A stretch of DNA of 64,000 nt from Streptomyces sp. ADI95-17. Its GTDB lineage: Bacteria; Actinomycetota; Actinomycetes; Streptomycetales; Streptomycetaceae. Of this stretch, positions 16,179 through 24,597 are shown in pieces. The notes beneath the pieces are model-generated. The model did no database searches. It was given only the letters and a program-made list of their open reading frames with translations, and was not told the DNA's origin. Numbering within the stretch: position 1 is the stretch's first letter; every line of letters starts with the position of its first letter. A program made the position numbers and the translations under genes. The stretch lies in assembly GCF_003846175.1 (NCBI RefSeq), contig NZ_ML123052.1, positions 36,501 to 100,500 on the forward strand, written 5' to 3'.

Positions 16179-17105
16179 ATGACCGTCCCCGTGACCGTAG
16201 GCCTGAACGGGACGCCCGCGAGCATGGCCGCGGCGGACTGGGGCGCCCGTGAGGCGGTACTGAGAGGTCTGCCGTTGCGGCTGGTGAGCGCGTGGGAGTG
16301 GCAGCCGTTCTCGTACGCGCCCCTGGCCGGCAGCGAAATGCCCGAGCAGTGGTCCATACGGGTGCCGGAGGAGACCGCCGCGGAGCTGCGGCGCCGCTAC
16401 CCGGGCCTGGACGTCACCGCCGACCGGCTCACCGGTCCGCCGCCCGAGGTGCTGTGCGAGGCCGCGAAGGAGAGCGAACTGCTGGCCCTCGGGAGCACCG
16501 GGCTCGGCCCGCTCGCCGGATTCCTGCTGGGGTCCGTGGCGATGGCGACCGTCGCGCACACCGAGCGGCCGGTCGTCCTCGTACGTGCCTATGAGGGCGA
16601 GGGCGAGGGCGGGGAAGCGGGCGGTGCTGACGGTGACGGTGGGGCGTCGGAGGCGGATGACGGTGCCGTGGTGCTCGGCATCGACCTGAGCAGCCCCGGC
16701 GACGAGACGATCCGGTTCGGCTTCGCGGCCGCCGCCGTCCGGTCGGCGCCGTTGCGGGTGATCAATGGCTGGAATCCGCCGCCCTACTTCGGGCACGGCA
16801 TCGGTGACGACGAGGGCCGGCGGGCCGAGGCGATCGACCGGGTCGCCGAATCGATGCGGGCCGCGCTGGCGCCGTGGCGCGAGCGGTACCCGGCCGTCGA
16901 GGTGGCCGAGGAGCCCGGGATCGGGCGGCCGGCCCGGCTGCTGTCGGAGGCCGGGGCAGGGGCCGGGCTCGTGGTCGTCGGCCGCCGGGCGACCCCGCGC
17001 AGGCCCGGACAGCCGCGCATCGGGCACGTCGCCCACGCGGTCCTGCACCACTGCCCGGCGCCGGTGGCCGTCGTACCGCAGGCGCCACCGCCGGCGGCGG
17101 CCTGA
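16179..17105 (+). CDS. Universal stress protein, tandem UspA domains
   Basis: 308 residues from an ATG preceded by GGAGGTG. Two UspA domains are separated by an acidic Gly/Glu/Asp-rich linker (about residues 137-160). The first has VTVGLNGTPASMAAADWG and the nucleotide-binding end LALGSTGLGPLAGFLLGSVAMATV. The second has VVLGIDLSSPGDETIRFGF and VVGRRATPRRPGQPRIGHVAHAVL. It is divergent from the Acg-type gene, so the three genes form a Usp-Acg-Usp block centred on one regulatory gap. Confidence 0.92.
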   Translation: MTVPVTVGLNGTPASMAAADWGAREAVLRGLPLRLVSAWEWQPFSYAPLAGSEMPEQWSIRVPEETAAELRRRYPGLDVTADRLTGPPPEVLCEAAKESELLALGSTGLGPLAGFLLGSVAMATVAHTERPVVLVRAYEGEGEGGEAGGADGDGGASEADDGAVVLGIDLSSPGDETIRFGFAAAAVRSAPLRVINGWNPPPYFGHGIGDDEGRRAEAIDRVAESMRAALAPWRERYPAVEVAEEPGIGRPARLLSEAGAGAGLVVVGRRATPRRPGQPRIGHVAHAVLHHCPAPVAVVPQAPPPAAA

Positions 17106-17107
17106 GC

Positions 17108-17164
17108 GGCCGTAGGGGACTACGCGCCCCCGACCGGCCATGGGGGACTACGCGTCCCGACCGG
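17108..17164. repeat. Two direct repeats with internal hairpins between convergent genes
   Basis: Two about 29-bp units (GGCC-N3-GGGGACTACGCG and a CGACCGG end) lie between the Usp stop and the TetR stop. Each unit has a small inverted repeat (GGGAC-TACGC-GTCCC in the second), so the pair may act as a bidirectional terminator. Confidence 0.65.
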
Positions 17165-17166
17165 TC

Positions 17167-17835
17167 TCAGACGGTTGCCCCGAGGCGGTTGACCAGGTGG
17201 TGCCAGGCTTCCTCCAGGTGCTCCGGATCCATGCCGCGCTCGGTGGTGAGGTGGTGGACGAGGGCGGTGTCGACGGAGGCCAGCAGGGTGTGGGCGAGCA
17301 GCTCCGGATCGCCGGGCACCTTCGTCTGCCGCAGCAGCATCGCGAGGTGGTTGAGGCGCAGCCGGAGCGCCGGGACGGCGTAGTTGCGCAGCGGGTCGGT
17401 CCGGCTGGCCAGGATCAGCGCGTGGTGATCGCGTTCGTGGCGCAGCACGGCGGGCCCGAAGGCGTGCAGCCGTTCCGCCGCGGGGGCGTCCGGGCCCAGC
17501 GGCGGCGGGCCGGAGAGGAAGGCGGCCTGGAGCTGCTTCTCCCGGTGGTCCAGGAGCGCGAGCAGGAGTCCGGCCCGGTCGCCGAAGCGCCGGAAGACGG
17601 TTCCCTTGCCCACCCCCGCCGCGGCGGCCACCGACTCCATGGTCAGGTCCGCCGCCCCGCATCCGGTCAGCAGCCGGGAAGCGGCGTCGAGCAGGAGCGT
17701 GCGGTTGCGTGCCGCGTCGGCCCGCAGCTGTGGGGGCTCGTCGATCGGGGCGAGCGGGAGATTCGTCCGCGCAGCCCCTGGTTCGGGCAGCGGTGCGGGC
17801 AGCCTCGGCGTCGGAGGGATATCGGGGCCGGTCAT
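17167..17835 (-). CDS. TetR-family transcriptional regulator
   Basis: 222 residues. A 35-residue Pro-rich N-terminal leader precedes the helix-turn-helix (NRTLLLDAASRLLTGCGAADLTMESVAAAAGVGKGTVFRRFGDRAGLL, about 44-90), a textbook TetR DNA-binding domain. The C-terminal region (about 100-220) resembles the ligand domain of regulators that control FMN reductase genes. It is divergent from an NADPH-dependent FMN reductase gene with two strong palindromes between them, so it probably represses that gene and itself. Confidence 0.92.
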   Translation of the reverse strand: MTGPDIPPTPRLPAPLPEPGAARTNLPLAPIDEPPQLRADAARNRTLLLDAASRLLTGCGAADLTMESVAAAAGVGKGTVFRRFGDRAGLLLALLDHREKQLQAAFLSGPPPLGPDAPAAERLHAFGPAVLRHERDHHALILASRTDPLRNYAVPALRLRLNHLAMLLRQTKVPGDPELLAHTLLASVDTALVHHLTTERGMDPEHLEEAWHHLVNRLGATV

Positions 17836-17865
17836 GGTTTCAGCGTAGCGCCCGGAAAGGACAAG

Positions 17866-17914
17866 TGGACCGCGGTCCGTTTAGGTGGTACAACTTTAAA
17901 CGGACCACGGTCCG
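17866..17914. promoter_or_regulatory. Two TetR operators of form GGACC-N2-GGTCC with flanking symmetry
   Basis: TGGACCGCGGTCCG (17866-17879) and CGGACCACGGTCCG (17901-17914) are near-perfect copies 35 bp apart. The DNA between them adds CCGTTTA and TAAACGG arms in inverted order, so the entire 49 bp is roughly symmetric. It is centred in the gap between the TetR gene and the FMN reductase gene. Confidence 0.9.
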
Positions 17915-17998
17915 CTTGACCCGATCTGCTCGGCGCCATCGGTGCGTTCGCTCGGTGCGCCCGTTGTACCTGCCTCTCCGCCTCCCCGGGAGTTCCTC

Positions 17999-18556
17999 AT
18001 GTCTGTACGCATCCTCGCGCTCGTCGGCAGCCTCCGCGCCGGTTCGCACAACCGCCAGCTCGCCGAAGCCGCCGCCAAGCACGCCCCCTCGGGCGTCGAC
18101 ATCGAGCTGTTCGAGGGCCTGGCCGAGGTGCCCTTCTACAACGAGGACACCGACGTCGAGGGAGGCGTTCCGGCCGCCGCCGCCCGGCTGCGTGAGGTGG
18201 CGGGTCAGGCCGACGCGTTCCTGCTCTTCTCGCCCGAGTACAACGGCACCATGCCGGCCGTCCTGAAGAACGCCATCGACTGGCTGTCCCGCCCGTACGG
18301 CGCCGGCGCCATCTCCGGCAAGCCGGTCGCCGTGGTCGGCACCGCCTTCGGCCAGTACGGCGGCGTCTGGGCGCAGGACGACGCCCGCAAGTCCGTCGGC
18401 ATCGCGGGCGCCGTGGTCCTGGAGGACGTCAAGCTGTCCATCCCCGGCTCCGTGACGCGCTTCGCCGACACCCACCCGGCCGACGACGCCGAGGTCGTCA
18501 CCGCGCTCACCGAGGTGCTCGGCAAGGTGCACTCGGCCGCCTCTGCGGCTGCCTGA
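17999..18556 (+). CDS. NAD(P)H-dependent FMN reductase
   Basis: 185 residues, a flavodoxin-like fold (NADPH_dep_FMN_red). The phosphate-binding loop GSLRAGSHNRQL is at residues 10-21 and the family signature SPEYNGTMPAVLKNAIDWLSR is at about 79-99, followed by GKPVAVVGTAFG. It would reduce free FMN or quinones with NADPH in the cytoplasm and may supply reduced flavin or protect against quinone or azo stress. The ATG lies after a long 5' leader. Expression is expected to be controlled by the divergent TetR gene through the palindromes upstream. Confidence 0.92.
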   Translation: MSVRILALVGSLRAGSHNRQLAEAAAKHAPSGVDIELFEGLAEVPFYNEDTDVEGGVPAAAARLREVAGQADAFLLFSPEYNGTMPAVLKNAIDWLSRPYGAGAISGKPVAVVGTAFGQYGGVWAQDDARKSVGIAGAVVLEDVKLSIPGSVTRFADTHPADDAEVVTALTEVLGKVHSAASAAA

Positions 18557-18692
18557 TCCTCCGCGCCGTGCGCGCGGCCGCGAGGCGGGCGAGGACGCCG
18601 CGTCGCAGCCGCGCGCCGCTGTTTTCGCGCAGGTCACGGCAGGGATGGAACGGTCCCCCTGTACGGCGGGGAGCCGGTGCCACACTGGGCAC

Positions 18693-19556
18693 ATGGCCCG
18701 CGACGCACACCTCGATGAGCTGGGGGAGTTCCTCAAGGCCCGGCGCTCCGAGATCAGCCCGCGGAGCGCGGGACTGCCCGACACCGGCGGGCCCCGGCGG
18801 GTGCCGGGTCTGCGGCGGGAGGAAGTGGCGCGGCTCGTCGCGATCAGCACCGACTACTACACCCGCCTCGAACAGGGCCGCATCCAGGCGTCGGCCCCGG
18901 TCCTGTCCGCCCTGGCCCGGGTCCTGCGGCTGGACGACGACCAGCGCGACTACCTCTTCGGCCTGGCCGGCCGGACGCCCGCCCGGCCCCGGCGGCGTAC
19001 CCGGCAGAAGATCCAGCCGCAATTGCAGCGGCTGCTCGACGACCTCGCCGTCACCCCGGCCGTTGTGCTGGGCCGCCGCATGGACATTCTCGCCTGGAAC
19101 TCCCTCGCCGCCGCCCCGGTCACCGATTTCTCGAAGGTTCCGGAGGAACACCGCAATTGCATCCGGCTGGTCTTCACCGACCCGGCCATGCGGACGCTGT
19201 ACGCCGACTGGGAGACCGTCGCCCGCACCGCCCAATTGCGCATGGAAGCAGCCAAGTACCCCGACGACCCCCGGCTGACCGCCCTCGTCGGCGAACTCTC
19301 CGTACAGGACCCGAAGTTCCGCCAGTGGTGGGCCGCGCACCACGTCACCGGTCGCAGCGTCGGCACCAAGGAGCTCCACCACCCCGTCGCCGGAACCCTC
19401 AGCCTGGACTGGGACACGCTCACCGCGAGCACCGACCCCGACCAGCAGCTGATCGTCTGGACCGCCGAGCCCGGCACCCCCTCCCACGAAGGGCTGCGCT
19501 TCCTCGCCTCCTGGTCCGCCGGCTCCCGGCAGCCTGCCCCCGGCACCACCGGCTGA
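18693..19556 (+). CDS. XRE-family regulator with MmyB-like ligand domain
   Basis: 287 residues. The N-terminal helix-turn-helix (residues about 7-80) has LGEFLKARRSEISP, VPGLRREEVARLVAISTDYYTRLEQGR and LSALARVLRLDDDQRDYLF, the standard actinobacterial XRE/MmyB start. The C-terminal 170 residues are the MmyB-like PAS-type domain (VLGRRMDILAWNSLAAA; NCIRLVFTDPAMRTLYADWE; DPKFRQWWAAHHV; HHPVAGTLSLDWDTL), which in related proteins binds fatty acids. It is located 136 bp after the FMN reductase on the same strand. Targets are unknown. Confidence 0.92.
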   Translation: MARDAHLDELGEFLKARRSEISPRSAGLPDTGGPRRVPGLRREEVARLVAISTDYYTRLEQGRIQASAPVLSALARVLRLDDDQRDYLFGLAGRTPARPRRRTRQKIQPQLQRLLDDLAVTPAVVLGRRMDILAWNSLAAAPVTDFSKVPEEHRNCIRLVFTDPAMRTLYADWETVARTAQLRMEAAKYPDDPRLTALVGELSVQDPKFRQWWAAHHVTGRSVGTKELHHPVAGTLSLDWDTLTASTDPDQQLIVWTAEPGTPSHEGLRFLASWSAGSRQPAPGTTG

Positions 19557-19611
19557 CCCGCCGCCGCTCCGTCGCCGGACGGCGGCCCCGCGGTACGGAA
19601 CGGGCCCGGGA

Positions 19612-20043
19612 TCAGGGCCACACCAGGCAGTACGCCTGATGTCCCGCGTCGTGCAGGCGGTGCGAGAAGTCCTGCCACTCGTGCAGGAGCTGGTAGACGT
19701 TGAACGCGTCGCGCGGGCCGCCGCGGTCCGGGACCGTGGACCAGATGAACGCCGCGGCGCCCACCGACTCCTCGCCGACGCCGCGCAGCGGGTCGACGAC
19801 CGTCATCGGAAGCTTGACCACCGCGTAGTCGGGGTGCAGCACCACCAGTTCGAGCGGCGGGACCTTGTGCAGCGGTATGCCCTGTATTCCGGTGAGGACC
19901 ATCGCCGCCACCGTCTCGGGCTTGATCTTGGTGAACATGCCGCCCATGCCCAGCTCGTCACCGCCGAGCTCCTCGGGGCGCATCGAAATGGGCACGCGTG
20001 CCGCGGTGGCCCCGTCGGGGGCACCGAAGTACTTGTAGGTCAC
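19612..20043 (-). CDS. Conserved hypothetical protein
   Basis: About 143 residues from a GTG at 20043, with a GGTGGGG site upstream. A longer ATG start at 20202 would add about 50 residues of Arg/Gly-rich low-complexity sequence that looks non-coding. The protein begins VTYKYFGAPDG and has no signal peptide or membrane segment. Blocks such as FTKIKPETVAAMVLTGIQGIPLHKVPPLELVVLHPDYAVVKLP look like a folded domain. No family was recognised. It is divergent from hemL. Confidence 0.75.
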   Translation of the reverse strand: MTYKYFGAPDGATAARVPISMRPEELGGDELGMGGMFTKIKPETVAAMVLTGIQGIPLHKVPPLELVVLHPDYAVVKLPMTVVDPLRGVGEESVGAAAFIWSTVPDRGGPRDAFNVYQLLHEWQDFSHRLHDAGHQAYCLVWP

Positions 20044-20340
20044 CCCCACCCGGCCACCACTCCTGCTTCCGGCTCCGCCACCCTGCGCCCCACCGGCCCG
20101 TATGCCCTGCTCGCGCTCCGCCTCACGCCGGTGCCGACCCCGCCGGGCAGGCTCGGGCCCCAGGTCGTCGGTCCCTTCGCCCACTCCGCCACCGCGATGC
20201 ATATCTCATCCACCCGACTACTACTTAGGAGACACAGCCCCCGCCGCGCAACCCGATCATCGTGTCAGTGACCTCCCCCACGGGCGTGCGGTGAAACACC
20301 AGTCCGCAAGACCGTCCGTGGCTCTGACACCATGGCTTGT

Positions 20341-21648
20341 GTGAGCTTTCCCTATGACGCCCCAGTTTCGCAGACGCTTTTCGACCGCGCGTCCCTCGTG
20401 ACGCCCGGCGGCGTGAACTCTCCCGTACGTGCCTTCCGGGCCGTGGGCGGTACGCCCCGCTTCATGGTGTCCGGCACCGGTCCGTACCTCACCGACGCCG
20501 ACGGCCGTGAGTACGTCGACCTCGTGTGTTCGTGGGGGCCGATGATCCTCGGCCACTCCCACCCGGAGGTCATCGCCGCAGTCCAGGAGGCCGTCGCCCG
20601 CGGCACCTCGTTCGGTACGCCCGGTGAGGGCGAGGTCGCGCTCGCCGAGGAGATCGTGGCCCGGATCGAGCCCGTGGAGCAGGTGCGGCTGGTGTCGTCC
20701 GGCACCGAGGCGACCATGTCCGCGATCCGCCTGGCCCGCGGATTCACCGGCCGGGCCAAGGTGGTGAAGTTCGCCGGCTGCTACCACGGCCACGTCGACG
20801 CGCTGCTCGCCGCCGCCGGTTCCGGGGTCGCGACCTTCGGCCTCCCGGACACCCCGGGGGTCACCGGTGCGCAGGCCGGCGACACGATCGTGCTGCCGTA
20901 CAACGACCTGGCCGCCGTCCGCGAGGCGTTCGCCGCGCACCCCGGCGAGATCGCCTGTGTGATCACCGAGGCGTCGCCGGGCAACATGGGCGTCGTGCCG
21001 CCGCTGGACGGTTTCAACGCCGGGCTCAAGGAGCTCTGCGCGGCCAACGGCGCGCTCTACATCTCCGACGAGGTCATGACCGGATTCCGTACGTCGAAGG
21101 CCGGCTGGTTCGGCGTCGACGGGGTGCGGCCCGACCTGATGACCTTCGGCAAGGTCATGGGCGGCGGCTTCCCGGCCGCGGCGTTCGGCGGGCGCGCGGA
21201 CGTGATGGCGCACCTCGCCCCGGCCGGCCCCGTCTACCAGGCGGGCACCCTGTCCGGGAACCCCGTCGCGACCGCCGCCGGTCTCGCCCAGCTGCGACTG
21301 CTCGACGACGCGGCGTACGCCAAGGTCGACGCGGTCTCCGCGGAGATCCGGGGCCTGGTCAGCGAGGCGCTGGCCAAGGAGGGCGTGGCGCACACCGTGC
21401 AGGCGGCGAGCAACATGTTCTCCGTCTTCTTCACCGACCGGCCGGTGCGGAACTACGAGGACGCGAAGCAGCAGGAAGCTTTCCGCTTCACCGCCTTCTT
21501 CCACTCGCTGCTGTCGCAGGGCGTCTACCTCCCGCCGTCGGCCTTCGAGTCCTGGTTCGTCTCCACCGCCCACGACGCGCAGGCCGTCGAGCGCATCGCC
21601 GCCGCCCTGCCCGCCGCCGCCCGCGCCGCCTCGGAGGCCACCGCATGA
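20341..21648 (+). CDS. hemL: Glutamate-1-semialdehyde 2,1-aminomutase
   Basis: 435 residues, a PLP enzyme that converts glutamate-1-semialdehyde to 5-aminolevulinate in the C5 haem pathway. The start is a GTG at 20341 giving MSFPYDAP, the usual Streptomyces N-terminus; an ATG three codons upstream is also in frame. Motifs are NSPVRAFRAVGG, SSGTEATMSAIRLARG for the PLP phosphate, ISDEV with Asp243, and TFGKVMGGGFPAAAFGG, where Lys271 is the Schiff-base lysine. Its stop overlaps the next gene by four bases, so the pair is cotranscribed. The cytochrome c maturation genes about 2.3 kb downstream fit a haem-related neighbourhood. Confidence 0.97.
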   Translation: MSFPYDAPVSQTLFDRASLVTPGGVNSPVRAFRAVGGTPRFMVSGTGPYLTDADGREYVDLVCSWGPMILGHSHPEVIAAVQEAVARGTSFGTPGEGEVALAEEIVARIEPVEQVRLVSSGTEATMSAIRLARGFTGRAKVVKFAGCYHGHVDALLAAAGSGVATFGLPDTPGVTGAQAGDTIVLPYNDLAAVREAFAAHPGEIACVITEASPGNMGVVPPLDGFNAGLKELCAANGALYISDEVMTGFRTSKAGWFGVDGVRPDLMTFGKVMGGGFPAAAFGGRADVMAHLAPAGPVYQAGTLSGNPVATAAGLAQLRLLDDAAYAKVDAVSAEIRGLVSEALAKEGVAHTVQAASNMFSVFFTDRPVRNYEDAKQQEAFRFTAFFHSLLSQGVYLPPSAFESWFVSTAHDAQAVERIAAALPAAARAASEATA

Positions 21649-22355
21649 GCGAGAACGGAAACCGAAAGGACGACGGAAGCCGCAAGGACGTCACCGTCGT
21701 CCATCTGATGCGGCACGGCGAGGTGCACAACCCCGACGGCGTGCTCTACGGGCGCCGCCCCGGCTACCACCTCTCCGAGCTCGGCCGGCAGATGGCCGAC
21801 CGGGTCGCCGAGCACCTGGCCGGCCGCGACATCACCCATGTCGTCGCCTCGCCGCTGGAGCGCGCCCAGGAGACGGCCACACCGATCGCCAAGACGCACG
21901 GCCTGGACCTGGCCACCGACGCCCGGCTCATCGAGGCGGCCAACGTCTTCGAGGGCAAGACCTTCGGCGTCGGCGACGGCGCGCTGCGCAAGCCGGACAA
22001 CTGGAAGCACCTGACGAACCCGTTCCGCCCGTCGTGGGGCGAGCCGTACATCGAGCAGGTCGTACGGATGATGGGCGCGCTGGACACGGCGCGCGACGCG
22101 GCCCGCGGCCACGAGGCGGTGTGCGTCAGCCACCAGCTGCCGATCTGGATCGTGCGCAGCTTCGTCGAGCGGCGGCGGCTCTGGCACGACCCGCGCAAGC
22201 GGCAGTGCACCCTCGCCTCGCTGACCAGCTTCACGTACCAGGGCGACAAGATCGTGTCGGTCGGGTACTCGGAGCCGGCCCGGGACCTGGTGCCGGCGCA
22301 CCTGCGGGCCGGGGCGAAGCCGGTGAAGGGGAAGTCGAAGGCGTTCGGCGCGTAG
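21645..22355 (+). CDS. Histidine phosphatase family protein
   Basis: 236 residues, a phosphoglycerate-mutase-like fold. The phosphohistidine motif LMRHGEVHNP is at about residues 21-30, and other conserved features are SPLERAQETA and VCVSHQLPIW, whose His completes the catalytic pocket. It begins inside hemL with an ATGA overlap. Being cotranscribed with hemL suggests a housekeeping phosphatase linked to haem or central metabolism, but the substrate is not predictable. Confidence 0.92.
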   Translation: MSENGNRKDDGSRKDVTVVHLMRHGEVHNPDGVLYGRRPGYHLSELGRQMADRVAEHLAGRDITHVVASPLERAQETATPIAKTHGLDLATDARLIEAANVFEGKTFGVGDGALRKPDNWKHLTNPFRPSWGEPYIEQVVRMMGALDTARDAARGHEAVCVSHQLPIWIVRSFVERRRLWHDPRKRQCTLASLTSFTYQGDKIVSVGYSEPARDLVPAHLRAGAKPVKGKSKAFGA

Positions 22356-22430
22356 CCGGCCGGAGGCCGGTGGGGTGGGGCACGGTGCCATGAAGCGCCC
22401 CCCCGCGTGGCCCGGTCACTGATGTGTCCT

Positions 22431-22477
22431 CGATCGCCGGACTGGCCCGATCCGCGGCCCGTCCGGCGATCGGCTTT
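22431..22477 (+). terminator. Strong hairpin terminator after the hemL unit
   Basis: Perfect 12-bp stem CGATCGCCGGAC / GTCCGGCGATCG with an 18-nt loop, followed by GCTTTTCC. It closes the hemL-phosphatase transcript. The remaining gap to 22663 holds no gene; it contains the promoter region of the next unit. Confidence 0.85.
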
Positions 22478-22663
22478 TCCCGGCGGCGGTCGAGCGCTGC
22501 TCCCGCCCCGCTCCACCTGCTAGGTCATGTGTTCGGTCATGGTCCGGGTCTGGTCTCGCAAAGAATCATGTGCTAATTCGCGGAACCCCCGTGTTGATTC
22601 CGCCATCTAAGCCTTCGCCAGTTTGTATGGACTTGAGGCAAAACGACCGCAGATGGGGTAATC

Positions 22664-23914
22664 ATGCGCGACATCAGCCGAAGGGGTCTGCTCGGAGCCG
22701 GGCTGGGGGCCGCTGCCGCGATCGGGGTGGCGGGCTGCGGCGCCTTCGGCTCCTCCGACTCGGGCCGGTCGGGGACCACGGGGGAGAAGGGGGCCGACGA
22801 GGCCACCCGGGGGACCGGGCCCGCGAAGAAGGACGTCAGGAAGATCGGGGACGGTTCCACCGCGGACACCGGAAAGCAGCCGCACCAGCCCGCCAAGCCG
22901 GTGCCGCTCGAACCCGGGCAGACGCCGCCGCAGTTCGTGATCTTCTCCTGGGACGGTGCCGGCGAGGTCGGCAACGGACTCTTCCCGCGCTTTCTGGAAC
23001 TCGCCAAGGATCATGACGCGGCGATGACCTTCTTCCTGTCCGGGCTCTATCTGCTGCCCGAGTCGAAGAAGTCGATGTACCGGCCGCCCAACAACCCCGT
23101 CGGCGCCTCCGACATCGGATATCTCACCGACGGTCACATCAAGGAGACACTGAAGAACGTCCGGCAGGCATGGCTCGACGGCCACGAGATCGGCACCCAC
23201 TTCAACGGGCATTTCTGCAGCGGTTCCGGATCGGTCGCCAACTGGTCGTCCGCGCAGTGGCGCGACGAAATCGATCAGGCGGTCTCCTTCGTCACCGAAT
23301 GGCGCACGAACACCGGCTGGACCGACCTAGATCCGCTGCCTTTCGACTACCGCAAGGAACTGATCGGCGGCCGCGCCCCCTGTCTGCTCGGCCAGGAGAA
23401 TCTGCTGCCCACGGCGAGCAAGCTCGGCTGGCGCTACGACGCCAGCTCGCCCGGCGGCACCCAGGTCTGGCCCAAGAAGCGGGAGGGGGTCTGGGACCTG
23501 CCGCTCCAGGCGATGCCCTTCCCCGGGCACACCTTCGAGGTCCTCTCGATGGACTACAACATCCTCGCCAACCAGTCGCTGAATTCGACCAAGGGCATGC
23601 CCTCGCGCTATCCCGAATGGCGTGAGCAGGCCACCCAGTCGTACCTCGCCGGTTTCAACCGCGCGTACTCGTCGAATCGCGCGCCCTTCTACATCGGAAA
23701 CCACTTCGAGGAGTGGAACGGCGGCATCTACATGGACGCCGTCGAGGAAGTGCTCAAGAAAATCGCGGGGAAGCCGGATGTGCGCCTCGTCTCCTTCCGG
23801 CAGTTCGTCGACTGGCTCGACGTCCAGACCCCGGCCGTGCTCGACAAGCTCCGCACACTGCAGGTCGGTCAGTCGCCCGAAGGCGGCTGGAACGCCTTCT
23901 TTAAACAAGCCTGA
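22664..23914 (+). CDS. Tat-exported lipoprotein, polysaccharide deacetylase-like
   Basis: 416 residues. The N-terminus carries a twin-arginine motif (ISRRGLLGAG) and a lipobox ending VAGC at Cys25, so it is a Tat lipoprotein. A charged Ser/Gly/Lys linker follows to about residue 80. The main domain resembles carbohydrate esterase 4 / polysaccharide deacetylase folds: FVIFSWDGAGEVG with an Asp, EIGTHFNGHF with two His, and FYIGNHFEEWNGG near the end. The Asp-His-His metal triad is suggested but not proven. It may act on cell-wall glycans outside the membrane. It sits directly upstream of the tlpA-ccdA-resB-ccsB block. Confidence 0.85.
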   Translation: MRDISRRGLLGAGLGAAAAIGVAGCGAFGSSDSGRSGTTGEKGADEATRGTGPAKKDVRKIGDGSTADTGKQPHQPAKPVPLEPGQTPPQFVIFSWDGAGEVGNGLFPRFLELAKDHDAAMTFFLSGLYLLPESKKSMYRPPNNPVGASDIGYLTDGHIKETLKNVRQAWLDGHEIGTHFNGHFCSGSGSVANWSSAQWRDEIDQAVSFVTEWRTNTGWTDLDPLPFDYRKELIGGRAPCLLGQENLLPTASKLGWRYDASSPGGTQVWPKKREGVWDLPLQAMPFPGHTFEVLSMDYNILANQSLNSTKGMPSRYPEWREQATQSYLAGFNRAYSSNRAPFYIGNHFEEWNGGIYMDAVEEVLKKIAGKPDVRLVSFRQFVDWLDVQTPAVLDKLRTLQVGQSPEGGWNAFFKQA

Positions 23915-23926
23915 CAACGGGCTTTA

Positions 23927-23948
23927 CGGGCACCGAGGGGGGTGCCCG
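23927..23948 (+). terminator. Short hairpin between deacetylase and tlpA
   Basis: Eight-bp stem CGGGCACC / GGTGCCCG with a six-nt loop, 12 nt after the deacetylase stop. It may separate that gene's transcript from the cytochrome c maturation genes. Confidence 0.5.
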
Positions 23949-23981
23949 AGATCGCCGGAACCGCCATGCGAAACTTTTCAC

Positions 23982-24593
23982 ATGAGCTATGGCCGCGCAC
24001 CCCGACGCCGCTTCACCCTGCTCGCCGCCCCCGCTGCGGCCGTCGCCCTCGCCCTCACGCTGACCGCGTGCGGCGGGGACGGCAACAAGGCCGGAGGCGG
24101 TGGCAACACGAACTTCGTCACGGGCAGTGGCGGCATCTCGACCGTGGACAAGGGCGACCGCAAGGCCGCCCCGACGCTGAACGGCGAGACCCTCGACGGC
24201 AAGCAGCTCGACGTCGCCGACTACAAGGGCAAGGTCGTCGTGCTGAACATGTGGGGCTCCTGGTGCGGGCCCTGCCGTCTTGAGGCCCAGTACTTCTCGC
24301 GGGTCGCGCGGGAGATGAAGGGCAAGGACATCCAGTTCGTCGGGATCAACACGCGGGACGCCCAGAAGGGCCCCGCGGTGAGCTTCGAGAAGGACTACGG
24401 AGTCCCGTACCCGAGCCTCTACGACCCGACCGGCAAGCTCATGCTGCGCTTCCCCAAGGGCACGCTGCGTCCGCAGGCCATCCCGTCGACCGTGGTGCTG
24501 GACCGGGACGGGAAGATCGCCGCCCGTTCGCTGGCGGCGCTCGACTCCGACCAGCTGCACAAGATGATCGACCCGCTGATGGCGGAGAAGTGA
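23982..24593 (+). CDS. TlpA/ResA-family thioredoxin-like lipoprotein
   Basis: 203 residues. The signal peptide ends in lipobox LTAC with Cys30. The thioredoxin domain (residues about 62-200) has NMWGSWCGPC with active Cys95 and Cys98 and a cis-proline segment near PQAIPSTVVLD. In system II cytochrome c maturation, ResA reduces the apocytochrome haem-binding cysteines outside the membrane using electrons from CcdA. Four bp separate it from ccdA. It probably corresponds to ResA but may serve other thiol substrates too. Confidence 0.93.
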   Translation: MSYGRAPRRRFTLLAAPAAAVALALTLTACGGDGNKAGGGGNTNFVTGSGGISTVDKGDRKAAPTLNGETLDGKQLDVADYKGKVVVLNMWGSWCGPCRLEAQYFSRVAREMKGKDIQFVGINTRDAQKGPAVSFEKDYGVPYPSLYDPTGKLMLRFPKGTLRPQAIPSTVVLDRDGKIAARSLAALDSDQLHKMIDPLMAEK

Positions 24594-24597
24594 TCAG

